In this document: piece by piece, positions 12,436 to 18,803 of the stretch
How the letters are laid out: every line of letters starts with the position of its first letter
Position numbering within the stretch: the first letter of the stretch is position 1
Position numbers and translations under genes: made by a program
The notes under the pieces: model-generated
The model's database searches: none
What the model was told of the DNA's origin: nothing
Seen by the model: the letters and a program-made list of their open reading frames with translations, nothing else
From: Rickettsiales bacterium
GTDB taxonomy: Bacteria > Pseudomonadota > Alphaproteobacteria > Rickettsiales > UBA1997
Direction of reading: 5' to 3'
NCBI GenBank assembly: GCA_009693885.1
Contig: SHWK01000007.1
Location: 1-18,803, forward strand
DNA length: 18,803 bases

Positions 12436-14868
12436 TTATATTTTTTTATACTCCTCAACCGAATATTCATCAACTTGCATCGCGTCTAACACTGCGGCAA
12501 AACTTTCTTGCAAATCTTTAAATTCATTAGATGAAATTATTGATTTTTCACGCGCTAAATCTAATAAATCTTCGATTCTTTTGCGTGGTAAAGTTTTATT
12601 ACGAATTGCCTGTTTAATTTTATCAACACTGCCAGCACTTGCCTCACAAAGCTTCAGAGCATTTTCTAATCTGCCCAAATTATCATTTTTATCTGATGAA
12701 ATAAAAATTCCATTAGTTAAAGAATCACGAAATTCACCATTTTTAATAAAGTTTTTTGCTATCGCATGACCTAGAGCATCAGTGGCTGGACAGGCAAAAG
12801 CATTAAAGCGTGACCAAAAAGCAAATGGCAATAAAATATATTTTCCAAATCCAGAAAATATATTTTGATAAATGCCATCAAAACCTTGCTGCGCCTTGCC
12901 AAGCTGCTCTTTCAAAGCATATTCGATTACGGCTTCATCCTCTTTTTTTGCACCATCTTCAATGAATTTTCTTAAGATACAGACTGACAAATAAAGAGCG
13001 GACAGCACATCGCCAAAACGGCCATTGAGTTTTTCTTTACGCTTTAAATCGCCACCAAAGCGCGCCATTGCTATATCCGCAAGCAAAGCAAAACTTGCTG
13101 AAGCCCAAGCTAATTTGCGTTGGTATTTTTTAACAATGCGTTCGTGAGGTAAACAAGATGTGCAAACTATCCTGCCGCGCGTAAGCGAGAGAACAATTGA
13201 GCGAGTTAAGTTGCGTAATAAATGTTTAATATGCGAAAAAAATGCGCGATCAAAAACCTTAATATCATTTTTTTCCAAAGCCTCAACTTCTGTATAGGCG
13301 TAGGGGTGGCACATGATTGCACCTTGACCAAAATGTATCAAAGAACGCGTCATAATATTAGCCCCTTCAACCGTAATTGAAATTGGTGTAGAAAAATATG
13401 CATTAGCCAATAAGTTGCGCGGACCCCTGATAATAGCGCGTCCACCCATTATATCCATGCCATCATTTATTACTTGGCGAAAAATTTCGGTAGCGTGATA
13501 TTTTGCAATTGCCGTAACCACTGCTGGTTTTGATCCAGCATCAATTGCCCCTGCAGTAAAGCTGCGCAAGGCTTCAGCCGTGTATGTTCTGCCGACAATT
13601 CTTGCTAAAACTTCTTCAACACCTTCAAATTTTCCAATTGCCGTGCCAAATTGTTGACGAATTGCCGCATAAGCACTAATGGAGCGAGCCACGAATTTAG
13701 CGCCTCCACAACCAGTTGATGGCAGAGAGATGCCTCTTCCTGCCGCCAAACATTCCATAAGCATTTTCCAGCCTTTGCCAAGCCCGCTCTGCCCGCCAAT
13801 TATGGCGTCAAGATCAATCACAACATTCTCACCATTAAGTGGTGAATTGATAAAAGGCGTTGATAATGGATCATGTCTCCTACCTTGACGAACCCCTGGA
13901 GCATCATGCGGCACAAGGGCGCAAGTAATTCCAATATCTTCGTTGGTAGATAAAATTTTATCTGGATCGCGCAATTGAAACGCCACACCGATCACCGTTG
14001 CAACCGCTCCTAGCGTGATGTAGCGCTTGTTCCAACTTAATCTTATTTTAACAGAACCATCGCTATCTTTAAATAAAACACCACTAGAAATTATTGAAGT
14101 AGCATCGCTGCCAGCCGTTGGCTCTGTAAGCGCAAAGCAAGGTAGCTCTCTACCATCAGCAAGGCGTGGCAAATAATAATCGCACTGTTCTTTGGTACCA
14201 TAATGCATTAATAATTCTGCGGGCCCAAGTGAATTTGGCACCATGGCTGTAATCGCCAACGGCACTGAGCGCGAAGCTAATTTTTGAATCACCGAGCTAT
14301 GAAAATATGCCGAGAAACCAAGCCCACCATACTCTTTTGGAATAATCATCCCAAAGAATTTTTTATCTTTGAGATATTGCCAAACATTATCAGGCAGGTC
14401 ACGCAAGCGCTGCACATCATAATCGACACACATTTTGCAAACTTCTTCTACTTCGTTATCAAGAAAACTTTGCTCTGCCACAGTAAGATGTGGATATTTT
14501 TGTGAAAAAATCCATTTAAAATCAGGTTTACCAGAAAATAATTGACCATCAACCCAGACAGTTCCTGATGTTAGAGCAATTTTTTCTGTTTCAGAAATTT
14601 TAGGCAAAAGACCAAGTTTTTTGATTATCGCAACAATTAATTTTGTAACAATAATACTTCTGATAAAAGGCAATGAGAATATGATAGCAAAGGCTGCGTA
14701 GCTAATCCAAAAAACCGCACCAAAATCAAATTTTAAAAAATAAAAGGCACAAATGATAAGATATAAAATCAGTGGCGCACCACAATAAGCAAAGGCTATA
14801 CTTAGTGCCAAGACAATCAAGCCAAGGTCTGGCAATGAACTAGCAAAAATCGTCAGAAGTTCAATCAT
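12436..14868 (-). CDS. fadE: FadE-type long-chain acyl-CoA dehydrogenase
   Basis: This enzyme performs the first, FAD-dependent dehydrogenation of fatty acid beta-oxidation. At 810 aa it matches the large E. coli FadE class (814 aa) and not the ~380-aa mitochondrial type. Residues 5-80 are hydrophobic with two or three membrane segments. An acyl-CoA dehydrogenase core runs from about 130 to 520 and includes IIPKEYGGLGFS, the FAD/substrate loop CFALTEPTAGSDATS (244-258) and AAGRGISLPS. The ITVEGANIMTRSLIHFGQGAI block holds the presumed catalytic Glu501. The remaining 300 residues are the C-terminal extension typical of FadE. It sits 11 bases after glyQ and 2 before trpG, an unexpected operon context. 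No other beta-oxidation gene is visible. Confidence 0.93.
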   Translation of the reverse strand: MIELLTIFASSLPDLGLIVLALSIAFAYCGAPLILYLIICAFYFLKFDFGAVFWISYAAFAIIFSLPFIRSIIVTKLIVAIIKKLGLLPKISETEKIALTSGTVWVDGQLFSGKPDFKWIFSQKYPHLTVAEQSFLDNEVEEVCKMCVDYDVQRLRDLPDNVWQYLKDKKFFGMIIPKEYGGLGFSAYFHSSVIQKLASRSVPLAITAMVPNSLGPAELLMHYGTKEQCDYYLPRLADGRELPCFALTEPTAGSDATSIISSGVLFKDSDGSVKIRLSWNKRYITLGAVATVIGVAFQLRDPDKILSTNEDIGITCALVPHDAPGVRQGRRHDPLSTPFINSPLNGENVVIDLDAIIGGQSGLGKGWKMLMECLAAGRGISLPSTGCGGAKFVARSISAYAAIRQQFGTAIGKFEGVEEVLARIVGRTYTAEALRSFTAGAIDAGSKPAVVTAIAKYHATEIFRQVINDGMDIMGGRAIIRGPRNLLANAYFSTPISITVEGANIMTRSLIHFGQGAIMCHPYAYTEVEALEKNDIKVFDRAFFSHIKHLLRNLTRSIVLSLTRGRIVCTSCLPHERIVKKYQRKLAWASASFALLADIAMARFGGDLKRKEKLNGRFGDVLSALYLSVCILRKFIEDGAKKEDEAVIEYALKEQLGKAQQGFDGIYQNIFSGFGKYILLPFAFWSRFNAFACPATDALGHAIAKNFIKNGEFRDSLTNGIFISSDKNDNLGRLENALKLCEASAGSVDKIKQAIRNKTLPRKRIEDLLDLAREKSIISSNEFKDLQESFAAVLDAMQVDEYSVEEYKKI

Positions 14869-14879
14869 AAATAAAAAAA

Positions 14880-15734
14880 TTAATTATCAGATGATAAAGC
14901 ACAAACCGCCTTCACCAAATTACGCACTCGCGCAATATAGCTGGCGCGCTCGGTTGTAGAAATTGCCCCACGAGCATCAAGCAAATTCAATAAGTGACTA
15001 GTTTTAAGAGCTTGTTCATAAGCTGGAATTGGCAATTTTTTTGCAATCAAAACTTGTGCCATTTCTTCGCAATCAGCAAAATTTCTAAACAACATCTCAG
15101 GGCTTGAATGCTCTAGCATAAAGGCCGAATTCTGTTTTTCATTTTCCAAAAACACATCGCCGTAAGTTATTTTTTCATTGCCCGAAGCACCGTTCCAATT
15201 TATATCAAAAATATTATCAACATTTTGCACATGCATTGCGATGCGCTCTAAACCATAAGTGATTTCGCCCGCAACCAGCTTGCAATCTATGCCGCCGACC
15301 TGTTGCATATAAGTAAATTGCGTGATTTCCATGCCATTAAACCATACTTCGAAGCCAAGGCCAACAGCACCCACTGTAGGGTTTTCCCAATCATCCTCAA
15401 CAAAACGCACATCATTATTTTTGATATCGAGCCCAATAAGTTCAAGGCTTTGCAGGTATAGTTCACGAATATTTTGTGGCGCTGGTTTAAGAAAAACTTG
15501 AAACTGATAATAATGACTTAAGCGATTAGGATTTTGCCCGTAGCGCGCATCTGTAGGCCTGCGACATGGTTGCGCATAAGCGACTTTCCACGGTTTATCA
15601 CCTAAGGCGCGCAAAACTGTTGATTGATGTAGGGTTCCTGCCCCAACCTCTAGATCAACTGGCTGTAGGATTGCACAGCCCTGCTTTGCCCAGAATTGTT
15701 GCAATTTTAAAATAATTTCTTGAAAAGATGTCAT
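14880..15734 (-). CDS. glyQ: Glycyl-tRNA synthetase alpha subunit
   Basis: GlyQ is the catalytic alpha subunit of the alpha2-beta2 glycyl-tRNA synthetase that charges tRNA-Gly. The 284-aa protein is nearly full length and highly conserved: FWAKQGCAILQPVDLEVGAGT, then QPCRRPTDARYGQNPNRL, VRFVEDDWENPT, GLGFEVWFNGMEITQFTY and GEITYGLERIAM, the class II core motifs. The beta subunit gene glyS, normally directly downstream, is absent: fadE begins 11 bases after the stop. GlyS must be encoded elsewhere. It is 18 bases downstream of erpA on the same strand. Confidence 0.97.
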   Translation of the reverse strand: MTSFQEIILKLQQFWAKQGCAILQPVDLEVGAGTLHQSTVLRALGDKPWKVAYAQPCRRPTDARYGQNPNRLSHYYQFQVFLKPAPQNIRELYLQSLELIGLDIKNNDVRFVEDDWENPTVGAVGLGFEVWFNGMEITQFTYMQQVGGIDCKLVAGEITYGLERIAMHVQNVDNIFDINWNGASGNEKITYGDVFLENEKQNSAFMLEHSSPEMLFRNFADCEEMAQVLIAKKLPIPAYEQALKTSHLLNLLDARGAISTTERASYIARVRNLVKAVCALSSDN

Positions 15735-15752
15735 GTATAAATACTTGGAAAA

Positions 15753-16100
15753 TTAAACACTAAAAGATGAACCGCAACCGCAACTTGCTTTAGCATTTGG
15801 ATTGACCACCTTGAAGTAAGAGGCGCCTAAGTCGCGAATGAAATCTACTTGGCAACCTTCTAAGAAAGTTACGGATGTTTCATCAGTTGCCGCAATCAAA
15901 GAATCGCCAATCGATAAAATTTTTATATCATCTATATTTTTTTTGTCATCTAAATTAAACAAATATTGAAAACCGCTACAACCACCACTTGAAACCCCAA
16001 CACGCAAAAATTTGCCTCGGTTATTTTCTTTTTGCATAAGCTCGGAAACACGCTCTATTGCTGATTCGGTTAAAGTTATAGAAACTTTTTGCTCACTCAT
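15753..16100 (-). CDS. erpA: A-type iron-sulfur carrier protein, ErpA-like
   Basis: Members of the HesB/IscA family bind and deliver iron-sulfur clusters to target proteins. The 115-aa protein has the three conserved cysteines, Cys41 in SSGGCSGFQY and Cys107/Cys109 in CGCGSSFSV, plus the DLGASYFKVVNPNA strand. The CGCGSSF ending is more typical of ErpA than of IscA (CGCGESF), so ErpA is preferred. Its ATG overlaps the hisE stop in an ATGA, indicating translational coupling. No isc or suf genes lie nearby. Confidence 0.88.
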   Translation of the reverse strand: MSEQKVSITLTESAIERVSELMQKENNRGKFLRVGVSSGGCSGFQYLFNLDDKKNIDDIKILSIGDSLIAATDETSVTFLEGCQVDFIRDLGASYFKVVNPNAKASCGCGSSFSV

Positions 16101-16423
16101 TTGTTTAAATTTTTATTGTTTCTGCGTTCAAATTCTTGCAAGATTTCATCAATTTCAATGCCTTGTGCAGCCATTAAAATCAAGCTGTGATAGAATAAAT
16201 CACATAATTCTCCGACTAATTCTTCATGCAATTTTTTGCTAGGATTTTTATCATTTAAAAATGCCGCAATCACAACTTCTAATGCTTCTTCACCAACTTT
16301 GCGAGTGATTTTTTCTACACCTTGTACAGCAATAGTATGGCTATAAGAGTCTTTTTCTTTGGTGGCTATTTTGTGTTTTACAATAGCAAAAAGCTCCTCA
16401 AAAGACAGTGTTTGTTTTTTCAT
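16097..16423 (-). CDS. hisE: Phosphoribosyl-ATP pyrophosphatase
   Basis: HisE hydrolyses phosphoribosyl-ATP to phosphoribosyl-AMP in step two of histidine synthesis. The 108-aa product is an all-alpha member of the MazG-like fold, with the metal-binding KVGEEALEVVIAA helix and ELVGELCDLFYHSLILMAAQGI, both characteristic of HisE. It is freestanding, not fused to HisI, and is the first gene of the minus-strand operon hisE-erpA-glyQ-fadE-trpG. No other histidine gene is present in the window, so it appears detached from the rest of the pathway. A general MazG-type nucleotide pyrophosphatase is the main alternative. Confidence 0.85.
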   Translation of the reverse strand: MKKQTLSFEELFAIVKHKIATKEKDSYSHTIAVQGVEKITRKVGEEALEVVIAAFLNDKNPSKKLHEELVGELCDLFYHSLILMAAQGIEIDEILQEFERRNNKNLNK

Positions 16424-16460
16424 TTTTTTACAGAAAAATAATAGCGAGAATTATCTCATA

Positions 16461-16478
16461 AAGCTAACAAAATAGCTT
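16461..16478. promoter_or_regulatory. Inverted repeat in the hisE/ndk divergent region
   Basis: AAGCTA (16461-16466) and TAGCTT (16473-16478) form a perfect 6-bp dyad around ACAAAA, 38 bases upstream of the hisE start. A GATAAT-like -10 box for hisE lies next to it on the minus strand. It could be an operator, but short dyads occur by chance in such DNA. Confidence 0.25.
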
Positions 16479-16496
16479 AACAAAAGCAACTATTTC

Positions 16497-16524
16497 TTGA
16501 CAAAAGCCCTTATAACTCTAACAT
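16497..16524 (+). promoter_or_regulatory. Sigma-70-like promoter for ndk
   Basis: A perfect -35 box TTGACA (16497-16502) is followed after 16 bases by TAACAT (16519-16524), a 4/6 -10 match. Transcription would start near 16531, leaving about 30 bases before the ndk ATG. The strong -35 and correct position make this credible. Confidence 0.5.
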
Positions 16525-16560
16525 TCTTAGCCCAGTTATATTAACTTTTTTTAATAAATT

Positions 16561-16983
16561 ATGTCAGTAGAATTAACTTTATCAATCATCAAACCAGATG
16601 CCACAAGACGCGATCTTACTGGCGCCATCAACAGTTTGTTTGAAAAAAACGGCCTTAAAATTGTTGCTCAAAAAAGAATTCGCCTTAGCAAAGATATGGC
16701 TGAAGCCTTCTACGCTGTGCACAAAGCACGCCCTTTCTTCAATGATTTGGTCAACTTTATGATCTCTGGACCAGTTGTGGTTCAAGCTCTTAAAGGTGAA
16801 AACGCCGTATTAAAAAACCGCGAAATCATGGGTGCTACAAACCCTAAAGACGCAGCTGCAGGCACTATTCGCAAAGAATTCGCTGAATCAATCGAGGCAA
16901 ACTCGGTTCACGGTTCTGATAGCTTAGAAAACGCTCAAGATGAAATCGCTTTCTTCTTCGCAGGATACGAGATTGTTGAGTAG
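16561..16983 (+). CDS. ndk: Nucleoside diphosphate kinase
   Basis: Ndk equilibrates nucleoside tri- and diphosphates through a phosphohistidine intermediate. The 140-aa protein is standard length. It shows LSIIKPDATRRDLTG, the Kpn-loop region, REIMGATNPKDAAAGTIRKEF and NSVHGSDS, whose His117 is the phosphorylated residue, followed by FFFAGYEIVE. It lies divergent from hisE and 89 bases upstream of ffh. It uses more GC-rich codons than most of its neighbours, as expected for a highly expressed gene. No Shine-Dalgarno sequence precedes the ATG. Confidence 0.98.
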   Translation: MSVELTLSIIKPDATRRDLTGAINSLFEKNGLKIVAQKRIRLSKDMAEAFYAVHKARPFFNDLVNFMISGPVVVQALKGENAVLKNREIMGATNPKDAAAGTIRKEFAESIEANSVHGSDSLENAQDEIAFFFAGYEIVE

Positions 16984-16998
16984 TTTTTAACCCTATAA

Positions 16999-17058
16999 AT
17001 CCCCCTTACTTAAGAGGGATGGCGTGCTTTCGCTTCGCTTACGCAAGCGCTGGCACGC
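16999..17058. repeat. Two hairpins between ndk and ffh
   Basis: The first hairpin pairs ATCCCCCTT (16999-17007) with AAGAGGGAT (17012-17020), 8 of 9 positions around ACTT. The second pairs GCGTGC (17022-17027) with GCACGC (17053-17058) and contains an inner CGCTT/AAGCG stem (17036-17049). The second is notably GC-rich for this genome. Neither is followed by a T-run, so they are not typical terminators; they could be RNA processing or regulatory structures ahead of ffh. Confidence 0.6.
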
Positions 17059-17072
17059 ACATTCATTGCATT

Positions 17073-18437
17073 ATGCTAGACAACATAACAAAAAACATCG
17101 GCAAAATTTTCGATTCTCTTTCTGGTAAAAAATCTATCAGCGAAGATGATCTTAATTCAGTCATGCGCGAGATTCGTATCGCCTTGCTTGAGGCCGATGT
17201 TTCGTTATCTGTTGCCAAAGATTTCATCGAAAAAGTAAAACAAGAAGCGTTGGGGCAGCAAGTGGTTAAAAGCGTCTCGGCCGGTCAAATGATCGTAAAA
17301 ATCGTTCATGATGAATTAGTCAAATTATTAGGCAGCGAAAAATCCGAAATAAATTTTAACAGCAAACCGCCCGCAATCATTATGCTGGTTGGCTTGCAAG
17401 GCGCCGGAAAAACCACCTCAGCAGCAAAATTAGCTCTTCGCCTTAAAAATAAAAATCACAAAAAGGTTTTGCTAGCATCGCTAGATACCTACAGACCAGC
17501 GGCGCAACAGCAGTTAGAAATTCTCGCACAAAAAATTGCCGTTGATTCTTTGGCAATTATTGCCGAAGAAAAACCACTCACAATCACCAAGCGCGCCCTA
17601 GAAGAAGCCACTAAATCTGGCCATGATACCATAATTTTAGATACTGCAGGCCGCACCGCGATTAACGAAGAATTAATGCAAGAATTAATCGCCATCAAAA
17701 ACCTGGCAAACCCAATAGAGATCTTGCTCGTCGTCGATTCATTAATCGGCCAAGATGCGATCAATATTGCTAATATTTTTCACCAAAAACTCAATTTAAC
17801 TGGCGTTATTCTCACTCGTCTTGATGGCGATGGACGCGGCGGCGTAGCTTTAACCATGCGCTCTGCCACTAATTGCCCAATCAAATTTATTGGCGTTGGT
17901 GAAAAAATCGAAGAATTCGAAGAATTTGATCCCGCCCGCATTGCCTCGCGCATTATTGGCATGGGCGATGTGGTTTCGTTGGTAGAAAAAGCACAAGAAG
18001 TTTTTGACAAGTCAGAGATGGAAAAAGCCACCAAAAAAATGCAAAAAGGCCAGTTCGATTTTGATGATCTTCTATCACAAATTCGTAACACCAAAAAAAT
18101 GGGCGGAATTGCTTCAATCATAAAGTTCTTGCCGGGAGCTGGCAAAATCAGAGACCAACTCGATAAAATGGGCGATGTTGAAAGCGAGCTAAAACGCCAA
18201 GAAGCGATCATTTTATCAATGACTAAAAAAGAGCGCCGCAACCCTGATAGCCTTATCATGAGCTCATCACGCAAAAGAAGAATCGCCACTGGAGCTGGCA
18301 GCACAATCCAAGAGATCAATCGCCTACTCAAAAAATACAAACAGATGCAAAAAATGATGGGAAAATTTGGCAAAATTGATAAGGCCTCGCTAGAAAAAAT
18401 GATGCAAAATGAAGAATTAAGCAATTTTAAGCTATGA
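17073..18437 (+). CDS. ffh: Signal recognition particle GTPase Ffh (SRP54)
   Basis: Ffh binds signal sequences of nascent membrane proteins together with 4.5S RNA and delivers ribosomes to FtsY. From the ATG at 17073 the protein is 454 aa. It has an N domain (1-90), a G domain with GLQGAGKT (107-114), DTYRPAAQQQL, DTAGR (190-194) and TRLDGDGRGG (248-257), and a methionine-rich M domain from about 330 that includes the RNA-binding SSSRKRRIATGAGSTIQEI helix. The open frame extends 18 codons further upstream to 17019, but those codons lie in the intergenic hairpins and do not match the family. MLDNITKNIGKIFDSLSG is the typical Ffh N-terminus, which fixes the start. Confidence 0.97.
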   Translation: MLDNITKNIGKIFDSLSGKKSISEDDLNSVMREIRIALLEADVSLSVAKDFIEKVKQEALGQQVVKSVSAGQMIVKIVHDELVKLLGSEKSEINFNSKPPAIIMLVGLQGAGKTTSAAKLALRLKNKNHKKVLLASLDTYRPAAQQQLEILAQKIAVDSLAIIAEEKPLTITKRALEEATKSGHDTIILDTAGRTAINEELMQELIAIKNLANPIEILLVVDSLIGQDAINIANIFHQKLNLTGVILTRLDGDGRGGVALTMRSATNCPIKFIGVGEKIEEFEEFDPARIASRIIGMGDVVSLVEKAQEVFDKSEMEKATKKMQKGQFDFDDLLSQIRNTKKMGGIASIIKFLPGAGKIRDQLDKMGDVESELKRQEAIILSMTKKERRNPDSLIMSSSRKRRIATGAGSTIQEINRLLKKYKQMQKMMGKFGKIDKASLEKMMQNEELSNFKL

Positions 18438-18452
18438 ATTATTGCAATTATG

Positions 18453-18461
18453 TGTTATAAT
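18453..18461 (+). promoter_or_regulatory. Extended -10 promoter for tRNA-Val
   Basis: TGTTATAAT at 18453-18461 contains a perfect TATAAT with the TG one base upstream, the extended -10 form that can work without a good -35 box. None is evident here. Transcription would start near 18468, 13 bases before the mature tRNA. Confidence 0.6.
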
Positions 18462-18480
18462 CGCAGCATCGTTATATTTT

Positions 18481-18557
18481 GGGTGATTAGCTCAGTTGGT
18501 TAGAGCGCTACGTTGACATCGTAGAGGTCGGAGATTCGAGTTCTCTATCACCCACCA
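18481..18557 (+). tRNA. tRNA-Val (anticodon GAC)
   Basis: The acceptor stem GGGTGAT (18481-18487) pairs with ATCACCC (18547-18553). The D arm has the usual AGCTCAGTTGGTTAGAGC. The anticodon stem CTACG/CGTAG encloses TTGACAT with anticodon GAC at 18515-18517. The T arm GGAGA-TTCGAGT-TCTCT includes one G-U pair. Discriminator A at 18554 is followed by an encoded CCA. It reads GUC and GUU valine codons. Confidence 0.97.
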
Positions 18558-18575
18558 ATTTTAAAATTGTTTAAT

Positions 18576-18803
18576 ATGAAAAGCGCACCCGTACTACCTT
18601 CTACTTCTAAGCAAACCACACCTACTGGTCCACTTAATCTTGTTGCAGGATTCACTCCAACTCTAGAGGATGCTAATCTCACTTCTGTTACTACGGTTCC
18701 TATTATTACTACAGTTCCTGTTGCCACAACTCTGGTTGCTGCAGCCCCAACCTTCATCACAGCAGCAGCAAATATTAAGCCATTCGCTGCAGACAAGGCC
18801 TCC
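18576..18803 (+). CDS. Unrecognised Ala/Thr/Val/Pro-rich protein (partial, cut by window end)
   Basis: An ATG 18 bases after tRNA-Val opens a frame of 76 codons that is still open at the window edge. The sequence is MKSAPVLPSTSKQTTPTGP, then LNLVAGFTPTLEDANLTSV, then a low-complexity stretch of Thr, Val, Pro and Ala (TTVPIITTVPVATTLVAAAP). No signal peptide or known domain is seen. Absence of stops and a GC content above the local intergenic level support coding. The opposite strand also has an open frame (18548-18796), which is probably a shadow and overlaps the tRNA. Low-complexity N-termini of this kind occur in secreted or surface proteins, but nothing here proves that. Confidence 0.5.
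   Translation, partial: MKSAPVLPSTSKQTTPTGPLNLVAGFTPTLEDANLTSVTTVPIITTVPVATTLVAAAPTFITAAANIKPFAADKAS

Noticed and set aside
17019..17072. Upstream extension of ffh by 18 codons
   Set aside because: It lies in intergenic hairpins, and the typical Ffh N-terminus begins at 17073.
17780..18424. 214-codon open frame antisense to ffh
   Set aside because: It mirrors the Ffh coding sequence with Ser/Ile/Leu-rich low-quality protein and no family features; a shadow of the real gene.
1..18803. CRISPR array, insertion sequence, prophage or defence system
   Set aside because: No regularly spaced direct repeats, transposase, integrase, phage or defence genes were seen on either strand.

Overview
The window is a compact, AT-rich bacterial chromosome segment that looks alphaproteobacterial, most likely a Rickettsiales/Holosporales-like or similarly AT-biased lineage. 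This is inferred from the gene content: the rpsF-rpsR-rplI operon, the two-subunit type glycyl-tRNA synthetase, a Dcd-type dCTP deaminase, dxr beside rseP, an ErpA-type iron-sulfur carrier, and tRNAs with encoded CCA ends. Lysine- and isoleucine-rich proteins and U-rich leaders without Shine-Dalgarno sites fit an AT-biased genome. Histidine- and tryptophan-pathway genes and a FadE acyl-CoA dehydrogenase suggest more metabolism than classical Rickettsia keeps. No phage, insertion sequence or CRISPR array is visible, so this is mostly a housekeeping region.

Layout. 1-1242 (-): 5' part of an MscS-type mechanosensitive channel cut by the window edge. 1494-2867 (-): ribosomal operon rpsF-rpsR-rplI with a good promoter. 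2972-3286 (-): small secreted protein. 3376-3453 (+): tRNA-Pro(UGG), directly followed by corA (3480-4430). 4463-6205 (-): KefB/C-type cation/proton antiporter. 6381-10420 (+): dcd, a degenerate intradiol-dioxygenase-like exported protein, rbfA, dxr and rseP. 10454-16423 (-), read from right to left: hisE, erpA, glyQ, fadE, trpG and trpD, tightly packed except for a 432-base gap between trpG and trpD. 16561-18437 (+): ndk and ffh. 18481-18557: tRNA-Val(GAC). 18576 to the end: start of an unrecognised Ala/Thr/Val/Pro-rich protein.

Functions touched: translation (S6, S18, L9, GlyQ, RbfA, two tRNAs), protein targeting and membrane proteolysis (Ffh, RseP), nucleotide pools (Dcd, Ndk), isoprenoid synthesis (Dxr), amino-acid synthesis (HisE, TrpG, TrpD), fatty-acid oxidation (FadE), iron-sulfur assembly (ErpA), and ion homeostasis (MscS, CorA, Kef).

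The most unusual DNA is the trpG-trpD gap. It holds three serial inverted repeats (30-bp, 20-bp and 40-bp arms) whose arms overlap through a shared GATAAAT/ATTTATC heptamer. It resembles a mobile palindromic element or MITE-like cluster inserted in an operon and does not look like a terminator. Other points of note are a dioxygenase-fold protein that has lost two of its four iron ligands, a glyQ without its usual glyS neighbour, and the near absence of Shine-Dalgarno sequences.
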